Below are positions 1 to 8,738 of a stretch of 64,000 bases of DNA, in pieces. A program made the translations under genes and the position numbers. The DNA is from Colimorpha_A sp045540115. Its GTDB lineage: Bacteria > Bacillota > Clostridia > Oscillospirales > CAG-272. Below the pieces are notes generated by a model. It saw only the letters and a program-made list of their open reading frames with translations. It was not told the DNA's origin and did no database searches. Where the stretch lies: NCBI GenBank assembly GCA_045540115.1, contig JAZQGR010000058.1, positions 1-64,000 of the forward strand. The letters run 5' to 3'. The number at the start of each line of letters is the position of its first letter. The first letter of the stretch is position 1.

Positions 1-139
1 AAAAGTTGGAAGAGTATATACATTACTACAATAACGACAGAATCTCTCTCAAACTAAAAGGAATGAGCCCAGTTCAATACCGAGCTCATTCGCAAATTAT
101 TTAATATTTAATTTTGTCTAAACTTTTGGGTTCACTTCA
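1..139 (+). mobile_element. IS3-family insertion sequence, 3' end
   Basis: The window opens inside an insertion sequence. The last part of a transposase reading frame ends at 104. A terminal repeat follows, starting TGTCTAAACTTTTGGG at 115 and ending in CA at 138-139, which fits the right terminal repeat of IS3-family elements (termini 5'-TG...CA-3'). The element ends about 20 bp past the surE stop, so surE is not broken. The left end and target duplication lie outside the window, so intactness cannot be judged. Confidence 0.8.
3..104 (+). CDS. IS3-family transposase (OrfB), C-terminal fragment
   Basis: This is the last 33 codons of a DDE transposase, read in frame from position 3 to the TAA at 102-104. 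The peptide contains YYNNDRISLKLKGMSPVQYR, the tail of the rve integrase core found in IS3/IS150-group OrfB proteins. The 5' part is cut by the window start. It would catalyse cut-and-circularise transposition of the element whose right repeat lies at 115-139. Family assignment is firm from the motif; activity cannot be assessed. Confidence 0.85.
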   Translation, partial: KLEEYIHYYNNDRISLKLKGMSPVQYRAHSQII

Positions 140-158
140 TATGCAGGGGGATGTTTAT

Positions 159-878
159 TCAGTCGATATTTTTGATCGTCTCAAAGACGGCAAGATCGGT
201 CTTGCACGCGGTGAGCGGTGTTATCGAAACGTAGCCATTTTTGACGGCGTCGATGTCAACCGTCAGATCGTTAAATTCTCGCATAACAGGCTCTCCTGTC
301 TGAAGCACTGTTCCGTCGCCGCAGTCGATAAACTCGTCGGTGTAAAATTCACCGCCTTGCTTCGTGATCCTGAAGCCATTGATCTCGTGAGGAATGTTGA
401 TGTTAAAGAGATCGCCCTTTGAAAGCAGATCTTTTTCAAGAACGTAATCAAAGATACGGTCAAGCTCCTCGACTGCCGTCACAAATCTGTCGTGACCGGC
501 AGAGATGGCAATACCCTTAATTCCGAGACGCGAGCCCTCGAGAATCGCACCGACAGTACCGGAATAGGCAATGTCATCGCCGAGATTGTAGCCATTGTTG
601 ATTCCCGAAATTACGAGATCGTAATTGGTTTTAAGTCCCGTAACTCCAAATCTGACACAGTCGGCGGGAGTCGAATCGAGAGCATATACCTCAATATCGT
701 CAGCAATAAGCTCCTTTGAAAGAGCAACAGGCTTGACGAACTCAAGCGACTGACTCATTCCGCTTTGCTCTACCTTCGGTACAACCACCGTAACCTCGCC
801 GCGTGTTCTCGCCCAGCGGATAAGGCCGGGAAGTGCGGGAGATGACATACTGTCGTCGTTAACTATAAGTATCTTCAT
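159..878 (-). CDS. surE: 5'/3'-nucleotidase SurE
   Basis: SurE removes phosphate from nucleoside 5'- and 3'-monophosphates in a metal-dependent reaction. The N-terminus MKILIVNDD, with the metal-binding DD pair, and the later SGINNGYNLGDD and YSGTVGA motifs are hallmark SurE sequences. The protein is 239 residues, near the usual 245-260. I start at the ATG at 878, six bases after GAGGG, rather than at a TTG two codons upstream. It is the last gene of the minus-strand salvage operon and overlaps the preceding DHH gene by four bases. The IS end lies about 20 bp beyond its stop. Confidence 0.95.
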   Translation of the reverse strand: MKILIVNDDSMSSPALPGLIRWARTRGEVTVVVPKVEQSGMSQSLEFVKPVALSKELIADDIEVYALDSTPADCVRFGVTGLKTNYDLVISGINNGYNLGDDIAYSGTVGAILEGSRLGIKGIAISAGHDRFVTAVEELDRIFDYVLEKDLLSKGDLFNINIPHEINGFRITKQGGEFYTDEFIDCGDGTVLQTGEPVMREFNDLTVDIDAVKNGYVSITPLTACKTDLAVFETIKNID

Positions 879-1855
879 AACCAACCCTCGTTATTTTCCT
901 TGTAGTCGCGTAGACGCTTGTCTGCATCGGAGAGAAGTGCGGCAATTTCGTCGTCGTTATAAACGGTCGCACCGCTTGCGCAGTCGTGACCGCCTCCACG
1001 GTAGTTTTCCGCAATCTCGTTTACGGTGACGAAGCGTGAGCGCAGACGAACTCTGATCTCTCCGTCATCAGCCTCAATGAACGCGATCCAGATAAGAGAA
1101 TTTTTGATTGAATCCATATAAGAAACGCAAGCGCTCGCTTCTTCGTAAGTAAGCCCATATTCCTTGCGGGTGTCAGCCGTTACTCTTATATACGCAACGC
1201 CGTTTTCTGTCATTCTGATATTATCAAGGACGTAGCCGTGGAATTTGAACTCGTGAAATTCCTTCATGTAAAGGTGAGCGTAAAGGTGATCGGTATCAAC
1301 TCCGAGATCGAGAAGCATACCCGCATACCTCATTGTATCGCCCGAAACCGAACGGAAGCGGAATCGCCCCGAGTCTGTAACCATTCCTGCGTAAATGTAT
1401 GTAGCGGCTTCAGTATCAATTTTAAGCTCGTCGCGAAAAGCATAGTAAAACTCTGCAATCATCTCGCAGGATGAGGACTTTTCCTCGACAACCCATGAAG
1501 GATTGCCGTAGTTATCAACACTAATGTGATGGTCGATCTTGATAAGCTCGGGACAGAGGTTGAAACGCTTGTCCGAAATTCTTTCGGTTGTTGCAGTATC
1601 GACTACGATACCGAGCGACTTACTGAGAATCTCGTCGGAAATAATTCCATCCTCCTCGCCGAGGAAGCTTACGTAATCGGAATAATCGGTGTTTGAAAGC
1701 AGAATCGTCTTTTCGGGGAAGGAAAGACGCAAAATTCTTTGAAGTCCCTTGGTTGAACCGACCGCGTCACCGTCGGGACGCTTGTGGCGGAATATGACGA
1801 TAGAATCATATTCCTTTATTTTATTAAGTATAGCTGTCATATTTTCAAGCTTCAT
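875..1855 (-). CDS. DHH/DHHA1 phosphoesterase, NrnA-like (copy 1)
   Basis: This 326-residue protein belongs to the DHH-DHHA1 family of manganese phosphoesterases. Family members such as NrnA degrade 2-5 nt RNA fragments and hydrolyse pAp, and relatives cleave cyclic dinucleotide products. Visible motifs are RPDGDAVGS, VVDTATT, IDHHIS, TDSGRFRF and the C-terminal GGGHDCASGAT substrate loop. The ATG at 1855 follows GGAGGATAACA. It overlaps surE and a second DHH paralogue at 1845, so all three are probably cotranslated. The exact substrate cannot be told from sequence. Confidence 0.93.
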   Translation of the reverse strand: MKLENMTAILNKIKEYDSIVIFRHKRPDGDAVGSTKGLQRILRLSFPEKTILLSNTDYSDYVSFLGEEDGIISDEILSKSLGIVVDTATTERISDKRFNLCPELIKIDHHISVDNYGNPSWVVEEKSSSCEMIAEFYYAFRDELKIDTEAATYIYAGMVTDSGRFRFRSVSGDTMRYAGMLLDLGVDTDHLYAHLYMKEFHEFKFHGYVLDNIRMTENGVAYIRVTADTRKEYGLTYEEASACVSYMDSIKNSLIWIAFIEADDGEIRVRLRSRFVTVNEIAENYRGGGHDCASGATVYNDDEIAALLSDADKRLRDYKENNEGWL

Positions 1856-2792
1856 TGTTATCCTCCGAAAGGGAAATGAGGTCAGAAAGGAGCGCCATTG
1901 CCTCGTCTTTATCCTTTAGCGTAGCACCGCTTGCCTTCTTGTGACCTCCTCCGCCGTACTTCACGGCAATGGGATTTATATTCATCTTTGACGAACGGAG
2001 CTCGCAAAGTACGCCGTTATCGGTCTCAGTAAAGTTTACCCAACGGTCGATGCCCTTGATCTCTGACATTGTGTTTACCATTCCGCGCGAGATGGTGAAA
2101 TTGTCAACACCGTAGCTCTTTGCCTCGTCAAGAGTCGTGTAGATGTATGCTACACCGTTTTCCGCAATATTTATTTTGAGCGTAAACTTTGCCCTCAGCT
2201 GTATTGATGAGAGCTCGTCCGAATAAAGATTTCTGAATATTTCGTTCATGTCGAACTTCCTTTCCATAAGGAAGGAAGCCATCTCGAAGGTCTGCGAGGT
2301 CGTCGAATCGTAACGGAAGCGTCCCGAATCTGTGACCATACCGGTGTAGAGTGCCTTAGCGGCAACCTCCGAAACAGTTAGGCCGCATTTCTTAGCGAAG
2401 GAAGCAATGAGACCGCAACAGCTTTCAAAGCTCGTGTCAACGTGCTCCTCGTTACAGATTTCTTCAACGAAGAGATGATGGTCAAAGCGTGCATTCTCGG
2501 GTGCGAGCGTGTATCTTTCGTCGCTTATAAGCACCTTTGCGGACGTATCAAGAACGATTGCGAGCGCGTTTTTATAAAGATCATCGGAGATCTCGTCCAT
2601 CGGTTCGTCGACCATAAAAGCGTATCTTGGTGTCATATCACCGACGGCATAAACTGTCTTATCGGGGAAGCTGTCGCGGATAATATGCTTAAGACCGATC
2701 TGGCTTCCGAGGGCGTCACCGTCGGGATTCTTGTGACGATGAATAATAATAACGGGATATTTTTTTATTAAATCGAGTATCTTATCAAACAT
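1845..2792 (-). CDS. DHH/DHHA1 phosphoesterase, NrnA-like (copy 2)
   Basis: A second DHH-DHHA1 phosphoesterase of 315 residues, a tandem paralogue of its downstream neighbour. It carries NPDGDALGS, VLDTSA, FDHHLF, TDSGRFRY and GGGGHKKASGATL, so all catalytic metal ligands appear intact. I start at the ATG at 2792, eight bases after GAGAGGA; an in-frame start at 2840 would add 16 residues lying inside the dgt coding end. Tandem copies suggest a split of substrates, for example pAp versus oligoribonucleotides or linear dinucleotides, but this is inference. Confidence 0.93.
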   Translation of the reverse strand: MFDKILDLIKKYPVIIIHRHKNPDGDALGSQIGLKHIIRDSFPDKTVYAVGDMTPRYAFMVDEPMDEISDDLYKNALAIVLDTSAKVLISDERYTLAPENARFDHHLFVEEICNEEHVDTSFESCCGLIASFAKKCGLTVSEVAAKALYTGMVTDSGRFRYDSTTSQTFEMASFLMERKFDMNEIFRNLYSDELSSIQLRAKFTLKINIAENGVAYIYTTLDEAKSYGVDNFTISRGMVNTMSEIKGIDRWVNFTETDNGVLCELRSSKMNINPIAVKYGGGGHKKASGATLKDKDEAMALLSDLISLSEDNNEA

Positions 2793-4026
2793 TCTTCTTT
2801 TCCTCTCTTGCGCGAAGCTCCTCGTCAAAGTAGCCCGCATATTCGACCTTCAGATCGCTTTCGGGGAAGAGATATTTGTGAAGCTCGATAAAATAGTTGT
2901 CGGTCATACTTGCAATGTAGTCAACTACGATCTGGTTCGGCTCGCTGTTCTCGTAAGGAACCTTGCGCTTCTTGTAGTAGACCGCGTTGACGTAATCGAT
3001 GTGATGAGTGAAGATCGGCGAGCTCTTGACGCCGTTTTTGAGGTCGTCAAGCATCTGTCCGTAAATATCTGCCATCATCGGCTTGACTGTCGTATCAAGA
3101 TGAGCAAGCGCCGCCGCGCGGTTGTATATACGCGCATAGTTGTCCAGCTTTGACTTGCTCAGCGCCTTGAAATGCTTTGAATCAAGACCAATATAGGGCT
3201 TGCCGTAGCTGGTCTCAATGACGTTTACGACAAGATTATTTATGATCTCGGAATTGATCGAGCCGATCTCCTCGTTAATGAACGCGCTTGCGTCAACTAC
3301 CTTGGCGCGGTATATAGCGTCCTGACGATCCTTGCCGAGATATGCGATAATGTCGGCAAGACGAACAACGCTTCCTTCAAGTGTACAGGGCATAAGCTCG
3401 GCCGCCGCTGCGGGATCGCAGTAGCAACGCTCGATCATCTTGTCGAATTCGTCGAAAGATGAGATCGGAACGGGATGATATTCCTCAACCTCAATTTCAC
3501 CGTTGTGCGCGGCAATGCCGTTAAGTGTCTGAAGGCTGATATTGTAGGGGAATATTCCGTCGAGAACTCGGACGGAGTGAATATTGTGGTAGAAATGACG
3601 TCCCGTATAAGCGTTATAAAGCCCGTCAAGGTAGTGCTCGCCCGTGTGACCGAAGGGCGTGTGACCGATATCGTGACCGAGAGAAATTGCTTCTATCAGG
3701 TCGAGATTAAGATGAAGCGCCGCACCGATGGTACGGGAAATACGAGATACGAGCTGAACGTGAAGGGCACGTCTTGTAATATCGTCGTTTTTGGTTAGAG
3801 AAAATACCTGCGTCTTATCGGAATAGCGGTTGTAGTAAGGGCAGTGCATGATCTTGTCAACGTCGTGAACGAATGTCGGACGCCAAACGCTTCCGCGGTC
3901 GCGCACAACGTCGCGGCGGCGGATCGCTCCCGAATCGGGGAACGCCGTACCGGGATAGCAGTGCTCTCTTTTAGCTATTTCAATTTGATCGGCTATTTCT
4001 TTTTTTACTTCTTCGTATTTAGGCAT
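2785..4026 (-). CDS. dgt: deoxyguanosinetriphosphate triphosphohydrolase-like HD protein
   Basis: This 413-residue HD-domain protein matches the dGTPase family, which converts dNTPs to deoxynucleosides plus triphosphate. Motifs are the N-terminal RRDVVRDRG and YNRYSDKTQVFS segments and the catalytic HDIGHTPFGHTGE. The N-terminal part is full length for the shorter dgt type. In Gram-positive relatives the preferred dNTP differs from E. coli dGTP, so specificity is open. It sits between deoD and the DHH genes, which suits a role in supplying or clearing deoxynucleosides alongside salvage enzymes. Confidence 0.93.
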   Translation of the reverse strand: MPKYEEVKKEIADQIEIAKREHCYPGTAFPDSGAIRRRDVVRDRGSVWRPTFVHDVDKIMHCPYYNRYSDKTQVFSLTKNDDITRRALHVQLVSRISRTIGAALHLNLDLIEAISLGHDIGHTPFGHTGEHYLDGLYNAYTGRHFYHNIHSVRVLDGIFPYNISLQTLNGIAAHNGEIEVEEYHPVPISSFDEFDKMIERCYCDPAAAAELMPCTLEGSVVRLADIIAYLGKDRQDAIYRAKVVDASAFINEEIGSINSEIINNLVVNVIETSYGKPYIGLDSKHFKALSKSKLDNYARIYNRAAALAHLDTTVKPMMADIYGQMLDDLKNGVKSSPIFTHHIDYVNAVYYKKRKVPYENSEPNQIVVDYIASMTDNYFIELHKYLFPESDLKVEYAGYFDEELRAREEKKNV

Positions 4027-4042
4027 AAATTACCCCAAAAAA

Positions 4043-4765
4043 TCAGTTTTCGGATGCCGCAATATTGAGTGCAATGGTCATCATATCGGTAAAGGTGCTC
4101 TGACGCGCGTCAGCGTCAAGTGCCTCACCTCTTATGATGTGGTCGGAAACGGTGCAGATAGCAAGTGCCTTCTTGCCCGAATAAGCCGCGTTCATATAAA
4201 GAGCCGCTGCTTCCATTTCAACGCCGAGAACGCCCATACGGTGCCAGCCGTCGTTGAACTTGGGATTGGCATTGTAGAAGACGTCAGATGATAGAAGGTT
4301 ACCGACCTGATAACGTACTCCAAGCGCCTCTGCCTCGTTTACTGCCTTGCGAAGAAGCCCGAAGTCAGCAATGGGAGCGAAGTTTCCGCCGAGGTTGTAC
4401 TGCTCCTGGTAAGAGGAGTTGGTGCATGCGCCCATTCCGATAAGAACGTCGCGGAGCTGTACGTTCTCAGCCAGACCTCCTGCCGAACCGATACGGATAA
4501 TGTTCTCAACTCCGAAGAAATTGTAAAGCTCGTAGGAGTAGATGCCGATAGATGGCATACCCATACCGCTCGCCATAACGCTTACGGGAACGCCCTTGTA
4601 GGTACCCGTATATCCCTGAATACCGCGAACGTTGTTTACGAGAACGGGATTCTCAAGGAAGGTCTCGGCAACGAACCTCGAACGAAGCGGGTCGCCGGGC
4701 ATAAGGACGGTTTTTGCAAAATCGGAAGGTGTAGCTTTAATATGAGGTGTATGTTTATCTGACAT
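4043..4765 (-). CDS. deoD: purine-nucleoside phosphorylase, DeoD type
   Basis: DeoD splits purine (deoxy)nucleosides with phosphate to give free base and (deoxy)ribose-1-phosphate. The 240-residue protein has the DeoD-type N-terminus with PGDPLRSRF, MASGMGMPSIGIYS, the GSAGGL phosphate loop, VEMEAAALY ribose site and the SDHI segment with the catalytic Asp. Length is normal for the hexameric class. The ATG follows AAGGAGAACACTAAA. It lies between deoC and dgt in the same operon, so deoxyribose-1-phosphate formed here can feed DeoC after mutase action. Confidence 0.96.
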   Translation of the reverse strand: MSDKHTPHIKATPSDFAKTVLMPGDPLRSRFVAETFLENPVLVNNVRGIQGYTGTYKGVPVSVMASGMGMPSIGIYSYELYNFFGVENIIRIGSAGGLAENVQLRDVLIGMGACTNSSYQEQYNLGGNFAPIADFGLLRKAVNEAEALGVRYQVGNLLSSDVFYNANPKFNDGWHRMGVLGVEMEAAALYMNAAYSGKKALAICTVSDHIIRGEALDADARQSTFTDMMTIALNIAASEN

Positions 4766-4782
4766 TTTAGTGTTCTCCTTAA

Positions 4783-5448
4783 TTAATATCCGCTGTGCTG
4801 CTCGTTCTTTGCGATCTTTACGATACGGCTTGTACCGAGACGGTCTGCACCGAGGTTTATGAAATCCTCAGCGTCCTTAAGGGAAGCAATACCGCCTGCC
4901 GCTTTGATCTTCACGTTTTTGCCTACGTTAGCGGCAAAAAGTGCAACGTCCTCACGAGTAGCACCGCCCGTCGAGAAGCCGGTCGAGGTCTTGATGTAGT
5001 CAGCGCCCGAGTCGGTTACGATCTGACACATCTTGACCTTTTCCACGTCGGTGAGAAGGCAGGTCTCGATAATGACCTTGAGGATCTTCTCGCCGCAAGC
5101 TTCCTTAAGTGCCTTAAGCTCGTTCAGGATCTCGTCGTAACGGCAGTCCTTGAGGTCGCCGATGTTGATAACGGTGTCGATCTCGTCAGCACCGTTCAAG
5201 AGCGCATCCTTGCACTCAAAAACCTTGGTGGCGGTCGTCGAGTAACCGTTTGGGAAGCCGATGACGGTGCAGATAGCGAGCTTGTCGCCCACGTATTCCT
5301 TCGCGCGCTTAACGTAGGAAGCGGGAATACAGACCGACGCAGTACCGAATTTGATACCGTCGTCGCAAATTGCCTTGATCTCGTTCCAGGTAGCAGCCTG
5401 AGAGAGAAGAGTATGGTCGCATTTAGAAAGAATTTTTGAAAGTTCCAT
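4783..5448 (-). CDS. deoC: deoxyribose-phosphate aldolase
   Basis: DeoC cleaves 2-deoxyribose-5-phosphate to acetaldehyde and glyceraldehyde-3-phosphate through a Schiff-base lysine. The 221-residue sequence has CDHTLL near the N-terminus, VIGFPNG, DEIDTVINIG, KVIIETCLL, and the active-site lysines in YIKTSTGF and VKIKAAGGI. I begin at the ATG at 5448, preceded by GAGGTAAAAACA; a longer frame to 5520 overlaps tdk and adds non-homologous residues. It lies just after tdk and before deoD. Confidence 0.96.
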   Translation of the reverse strand: MELSKILSKCDHTLLSQAATWNEIKAICDDGIKFGTASVCIPASYVKRAKEYVGDKLAICTVIGFPNGYSTTATKVFECKDALLNGADEIDTVINIGDLKDCRYDEILNELKALKEACGEKILKVIIETCLLTDVEKVKMCQIVTDSGADYIKTSTGFSTGGATREDVALFAANVGKNVKIKAAGGIASLKDAEDFINLGADRLGTSRIVKIAKNEQHSGY

Positions 5449-5467
5449 TGTTTTTACCTCGCTTATA

Positions 5468-6049
5468 TTACTTGTTTTGATTTGTGATTTTTTCCTGCCA
5501 GCACTTGTGGCACATGGCAATGTAAAGATCGTTACCTCCGAGAAGCACCTGCGCGCCTTCGGTGACGACGTTCATATTCTCGTCAAGACGGGCATTAACG
5601 GTAGCCTTCGCACCGCAGGAGCAGATCGTCTTGATCTCTGATATCGAATCGGCAAGCTCAAAAAGACGCTTGCTTCCCGTAAAGAGCTTGCACATAAAGT
5701 CTGCACGCAGACCGAAGCACATAACGGGGATGTTAAGCTCGTCAACTATCTTGCGAAGCTGATCGATATGCTCAGAGGTGAAGAACTGACATTCATCTGC
5801 AATGATAACGTCGCAGTCAGAATGATTTGACACAAAAATATCGTATATATTCTCACCGTCGAAGATAATCTCGCAGGTTGCCTGTAGACCTATTCTCGAA
5901 CGGATAACTCTTTCACCGTCGCGGTTGTCGATTGCGGGCTTGATAAGCCAAACCTTCATCGAGCGTTCCTCGTAATTAAATTTGGTTATAAGAGCCTGCG
6001 CCGTTTTCGATGAGCCCATTGCGCCGTACTTAAAATATAGCTTAGCCAT
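5468..6049 (-). CDS. tdk: thymidine kinase
   Basis: Type II thymidine kinase phosphorylates thymidine with ATP. The 193-residue protein has the P-loop GAMGSSKT near residue 10, the DECQFF motif with the catalytic Glu, and zinc-binding cysteine pairs CSCG (middle) and CHKC (C-terminus). It is the promoter-proximal gene of the minus-strand salvage operon. The ATG at 6049 follows GGAGGACGGC, and a TATAAT element lies about 30 bp upstream. Confidence 0.96.
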   Translation of the reverse strand: MAKLYFKYGAMGSSKTAQALITKFNYEERSMKVWLIKPAIDNRDGERVIRSRIGLQATCEIIFDGENIYDIFVSNHSDCDVIIADECQFFTSEHIDQLRKIVDELNIPVMCFGLRADFMCKLFTGSKRLFELADSISEIKTICSCGAKATVNARLDENMNVVTEGAQVLLGGNDLYIAMCHKCWQEKITNQNK

Positions 6050-6079
6050 GCCGTCCTCCGAAATTCGTTTTAGTATTAC

Positions 6080-6085
6080 ATTATA
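6080..6085 (-). promoter_or_regulatory. -10 element of the tdk operon
   Basis: On the minus strand the sequence reads TGATATAATG, an exact TATAAT, about 30 bp before the tdk start. The -35 position is AT-rich and shows no good match, so only the -10 is supported. Confidence 0.5.
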
Positions 6086-6253
6086 TCATAAAAACATAAA
6101 AAAATAAATAGGTTTTGTAAAAAAGCCGATAAAGTTTTTTCATGTTTTCTCAAAAAACGAAGAAATGGCTCAAAAATATTCAAAACATATTGAAAAAACC
6201 CTGAATTATATCCGTCAACGCCTGAAATTGACTTAAAAAAGCGTACATTACCA

Positions 6254-6282
6254 TTGAAAAACCGAGAAATACTTGATATAAT
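6254..6282 (+). promoter_or_regulatory. sigma-A promoter of the SPFH operon
   Basis: TTGAAA at 6254-6259 and a perfect TATAAT at 6277-6282 are separated by exactly 17 bp. This drives the three plus-strand genes 6328-9485. Confidence 0.85.
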
Positions 6283-6290
6283 AAAATAAA

Positions 6291-6300
6291 CGGTTAACCG
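6291..6300. promoter_or_regulatory. perfect 10-bp palindrome at the transcription start (candidate operator)
   Basis: CGGTTAACCG lies 8 bp after the -10 element, spanning the expected transcription start. A repressor bound here would block initiation. The palindrome is seen directly; the operator role is inferred from its position. Confidence 0.4.
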
Positions 6301-6327
6301 AAATAAATCCGAAAAGGAGAATATAAT

Positions 6328-7626
6328 ATGGGACTTATTAAAGCAGGCATAGGCGCGCTTGGCGGAACACTTGCAGATCAGTGGAAGGAATTTTTTTACT
6401 GTGACGCGCTCGAAAGCGACGTTCTGGTCGTAAAGGGTCAGAAGAAAACAAGCGGACGTTCCTCAAATAAAAAGGGGAGCGATAACGTAATTTCAAACGG
6501 CTCGGGAATCGCAGTTGCAGACGGACAGTGCATGATGATCGTCGAGCAGGGAAAGGTAGTTGAGGTATGTGCCGAGCCCGGCCAGTATACCTACGATACC
6601 TCAAGCGAGCCGAGCATCTTTGCAGGGAACCTCGGTCAGAGCATTCTTGATACCTTTAAGACGATAGGCAGACGTTTCACCTTCGGCGGAGATACCGGAA
6701 AGGATCAGAGAGTCTACTATTTCAATACCAAGGAGCTTTACGATAACAAGTTCGGCACTCCGAACCCGATCCCGTTCAGAGTTGTCGACAATAAGATTGG
6801 TCTCGATATCGATGTGTCCGTGCGTTGCTCGGGAATATACTCCTACTGTATCGTAAACCCGCTTCTTTTCTATACGAACGTATGCGGAAACGTTGAGCGC
6901 GAGTTCAGAAGAAGCGAGCTTGACACACAGCTCAAAACCGAGTTCATCAGCTCCCTTGCACCGGCTCTCGCGAAGCTTTCGGTTCTCGGCATTCGCCCGA
7001 ATCAGATAGTAGCATACACAACGGAGCTTGAAAATGCGATAAACGAGGCACTTTCCGCTAAATGGGCAGACCTTCGCGGACTTAAGGTGAAGAGCATCGC
7101 TCTCAATCCGATAACCCTTCCCGAGGACGAGGAAAAGCTTATTCAGGATGCACAGCGCGTTGCAATTATGCGCGATCCCACAATGGCGGCTGCAACGCTC
7201 GTCGGCGCTCAGGCTGACGCCATGAAAGCGGCAGCAAACAACGAAGGCGGAGCAATGAACGGCTTTGTCGGTATGGGAATGGCGATGAACGCGGGCGGAA
7301 ATAACGCGGGCAACCTTTTCGCAATGGGTCAAAGTCAGCAGGCAGCAGCCCCCAAGACGGCTCCCGCAAACGGCTGGAAATGCTCCTGCGGACAGGAAAA
7401 CAGCGGAAACTTCTGCGTAAATTGCGGATCAAAAAAGCCTGAAAGCGGCTGGAAATGCACTTGCGGACAGGTAAATCAGGGCAATTTCTGTTCAAACTGC
7501 GGCGCAAAGAAACCGACCGCATCCTTCCGTTGCAATAAGTGCGGCTGGGAACCCGAGGATAAGTCGAATCCTCCCAAGTTCTGCCCTCAGTGCGGTGATC
7601 CCTTTAACGCGGAAGATATGATCTGA
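6328..7626 (+). CDS. SPFH-domain protein with C-terminal zinc ribbons (YdjI-like)
   Basis: The 432-residue protein has an N-terminal SPFH (band 7 / virion-core-like) domain up to about residue 300, a Gly/Ala/Met-rich linker, then three zinc-ribbon units with CxC/CxxC pairs (CSCGQ...CVNCG, CTCGQ...CSNCG, CNKCG...CPQCG). This resembles Bacillus YdjI, an SPFH protein linked to PspA-type membrane stress. SPFH proteins oligomerise at membranes and scaffold microdomains. It is first in an operon with a zinc-ribbon membrane protein and a TPM protein, the same set as ydjGHI. No TM segment is visible, so membrane contact is probably peripheral. Confidence 0.82.
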   Translation: MGLIKAGIGALGGTLADQWKEFFYCDALESDVLVVKGQKKTSGRSSNKKGSDNVISNGSGIAVADGQCMMIVEQGKVVEVCAEPGQYTYDTSSEPSIFAGNLGQSILDTFKTIGRRFTFGGDTGKDQRVYYFNTKELYDNKFGTPNPIPFRVVDNKIGLDIDVSVRCSGIYSYCIVNPLLFYTNVCGNVEREFRRSELDTQLKTEFISSLAPALAKLSVLGIRPNQIVAYTTELENAINEALSAKWADLRGLKVKSIALNPITLPEDEEKLIQDAQRVAIMRDPTMAAATLVGAQADAMKAAANNEGGAMNGFVGMGMAMNAGGNNAGNLFAMGQSQQAAAPKTAPANGWKCSCGQENSGNFCVNCGSKKPESGWKCTCGQVNQGNFCSNCGAKKPTASFRCNKCGWEPEDKSNPPKFCPQCGDPFNAEDMI

Positions 7627-7642
7627 CGTCACGGAGTAACAA

Positions 7643-8725
7643 GTGGAAAACGAAATTCTCGAATATAAATGTCCGTCCTGCGGCGGCAAATTAGAGTTTA
7701 ATACAGAGGGGCAGAATATGAAATGCCCCTACTGCGACACAGAGTTTGACGTTGAAAGCGTCAAAAACCTCGCTGAAGACAGTATTGACGATAAAGAAGA
7801 CGAGTTCGACTGGAAAAACGAAAGCGACAATAAATGGAGCGAGGATGACGGAATGGCAATCTATTCCTGCAATTCTTGTGGTGGCGAGATAGTCTGCGAG
7901 GACGTAACCGCCGCGACGTCTTGTCCCTACTGCGGAAATCCTGTTGTCTTTGTTGGAAACCTCAGCGGCGAGCTGATGCCCGACCTCGTCATACCCTTCA
8001 AGCTTGACAAAAACGCAGCAATGGAAGGATTAAAGCGCCATTTGAGCGGCAAAAAGCTGCTTCCGAAGGTCTTCAAGGACGAAAACCGCATAAACGAGGT
8101 CAAGGGTATCTACGCACCGTTCTGGCTGTTCGACACCGACGCGGATGCGAAGATCCGCTACCGTGCAACGCGAACTCGCTTCTGGAGCGACAGTAACTAT
8201 AACTATACAGAAACGAGCCATTACGCGCTTATCAGAGAGGGAATGCTATCCTTTGATAACGTCCCCGTCGACGGCTCGGAAAAGCTCGACGATACCTTGA
8301 TGGAATCTATCGAGCCATACAACTTTGCAGATGCGGTCGACTTCAAGACCGCGTATCTCTCGGGCTTCCTTGCGGATAAATATGACGTAACGTCGGAGCA
8401 AAGCCAGCCGCGGGCAAACGATCGTATAAAGAGAAGCACCGAAAACGCATTTCTGTCTACGGCGATCGGCTACGCAACGGTAGTCCCCGAGCACTCCTAT
8501 ATACGGACAACGTCGGGTAGGATCCGCTATGCGCTTCTCCCCGTGTGGCTCATGACGACCGAATGGAACGGCAAAAAATACACCTTTGCAATGAACGGTC
8601 AGACGGGTAAATTCGTTGGTGATCTTCCAATGGATAAAAAGGCGTTCTTCAAGTATCTCGGTCTTTGGTTCGCAGGTATAACAGCCGCCGCAATGGCGAT
8701 CCTGTACCTGTTTTGGCTGATATAA
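7643..8725 (+). CDS. zinc-ribbon membrane protein (YdjG-like)
   Basis: This 360-residue protein begins with two TFIIB-type zinc ribbons (CPSCGG...CPYC and CNSCGG...CPYCGN). A conserved globular region follows, and one hydrophobic segment at the extreme C-terminus (about residues 337-358) acts as a membrane anchor. Start is GTG at 7643 after GGAGTAACAA. This layout and the SPFH and TPM neighbours match Bacillus YdjG. Its biochemical activity is not known to me; a role in membrane-stress sensing or anchoring is inferred from synteny. Confidence 0.75.
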   Translation: MENEILEYKCPSCGGKLEFNTEGQNMKCPYCDTEFDVESVKNLAEDSIDDKEDEFDWKNESDNKWSEDDGMAIYSCNSCGGEIVCEDVTAATSCPYCGNPVVFVGNLSGELMPDLVIPFKLDKNAAMEGLKRHLSGKKLLPKVFKDENRINEVKGIYAPFWLFDTDADAKIRYRATRTRFWSDSNYNYTETSHYALIREGMLSFDNVPVDGSEKLDDTLMESIEPYNFADAVDFKTAYLSGFLADKYDVTSEQSQPRANDRIKRSTENAFLSTAIGYATVVPEHSYIRTTSGRIRYALLPVWLMTTEWNGKKYTFAMNGQTGKFVGDLPMDKKAFFKYLGLWFAGITAAAMAILYLFWLI

Positions 8726-8738
8726 GGCGGTGACGGAT

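Noticed and set aside
4783..5520. Longer deoC with a 24-residue N-terminal extension
   Set aside because: The extension overlaps tdk and is unrelated to DeoC. ATG 5448 has a proper ribosome binding site.
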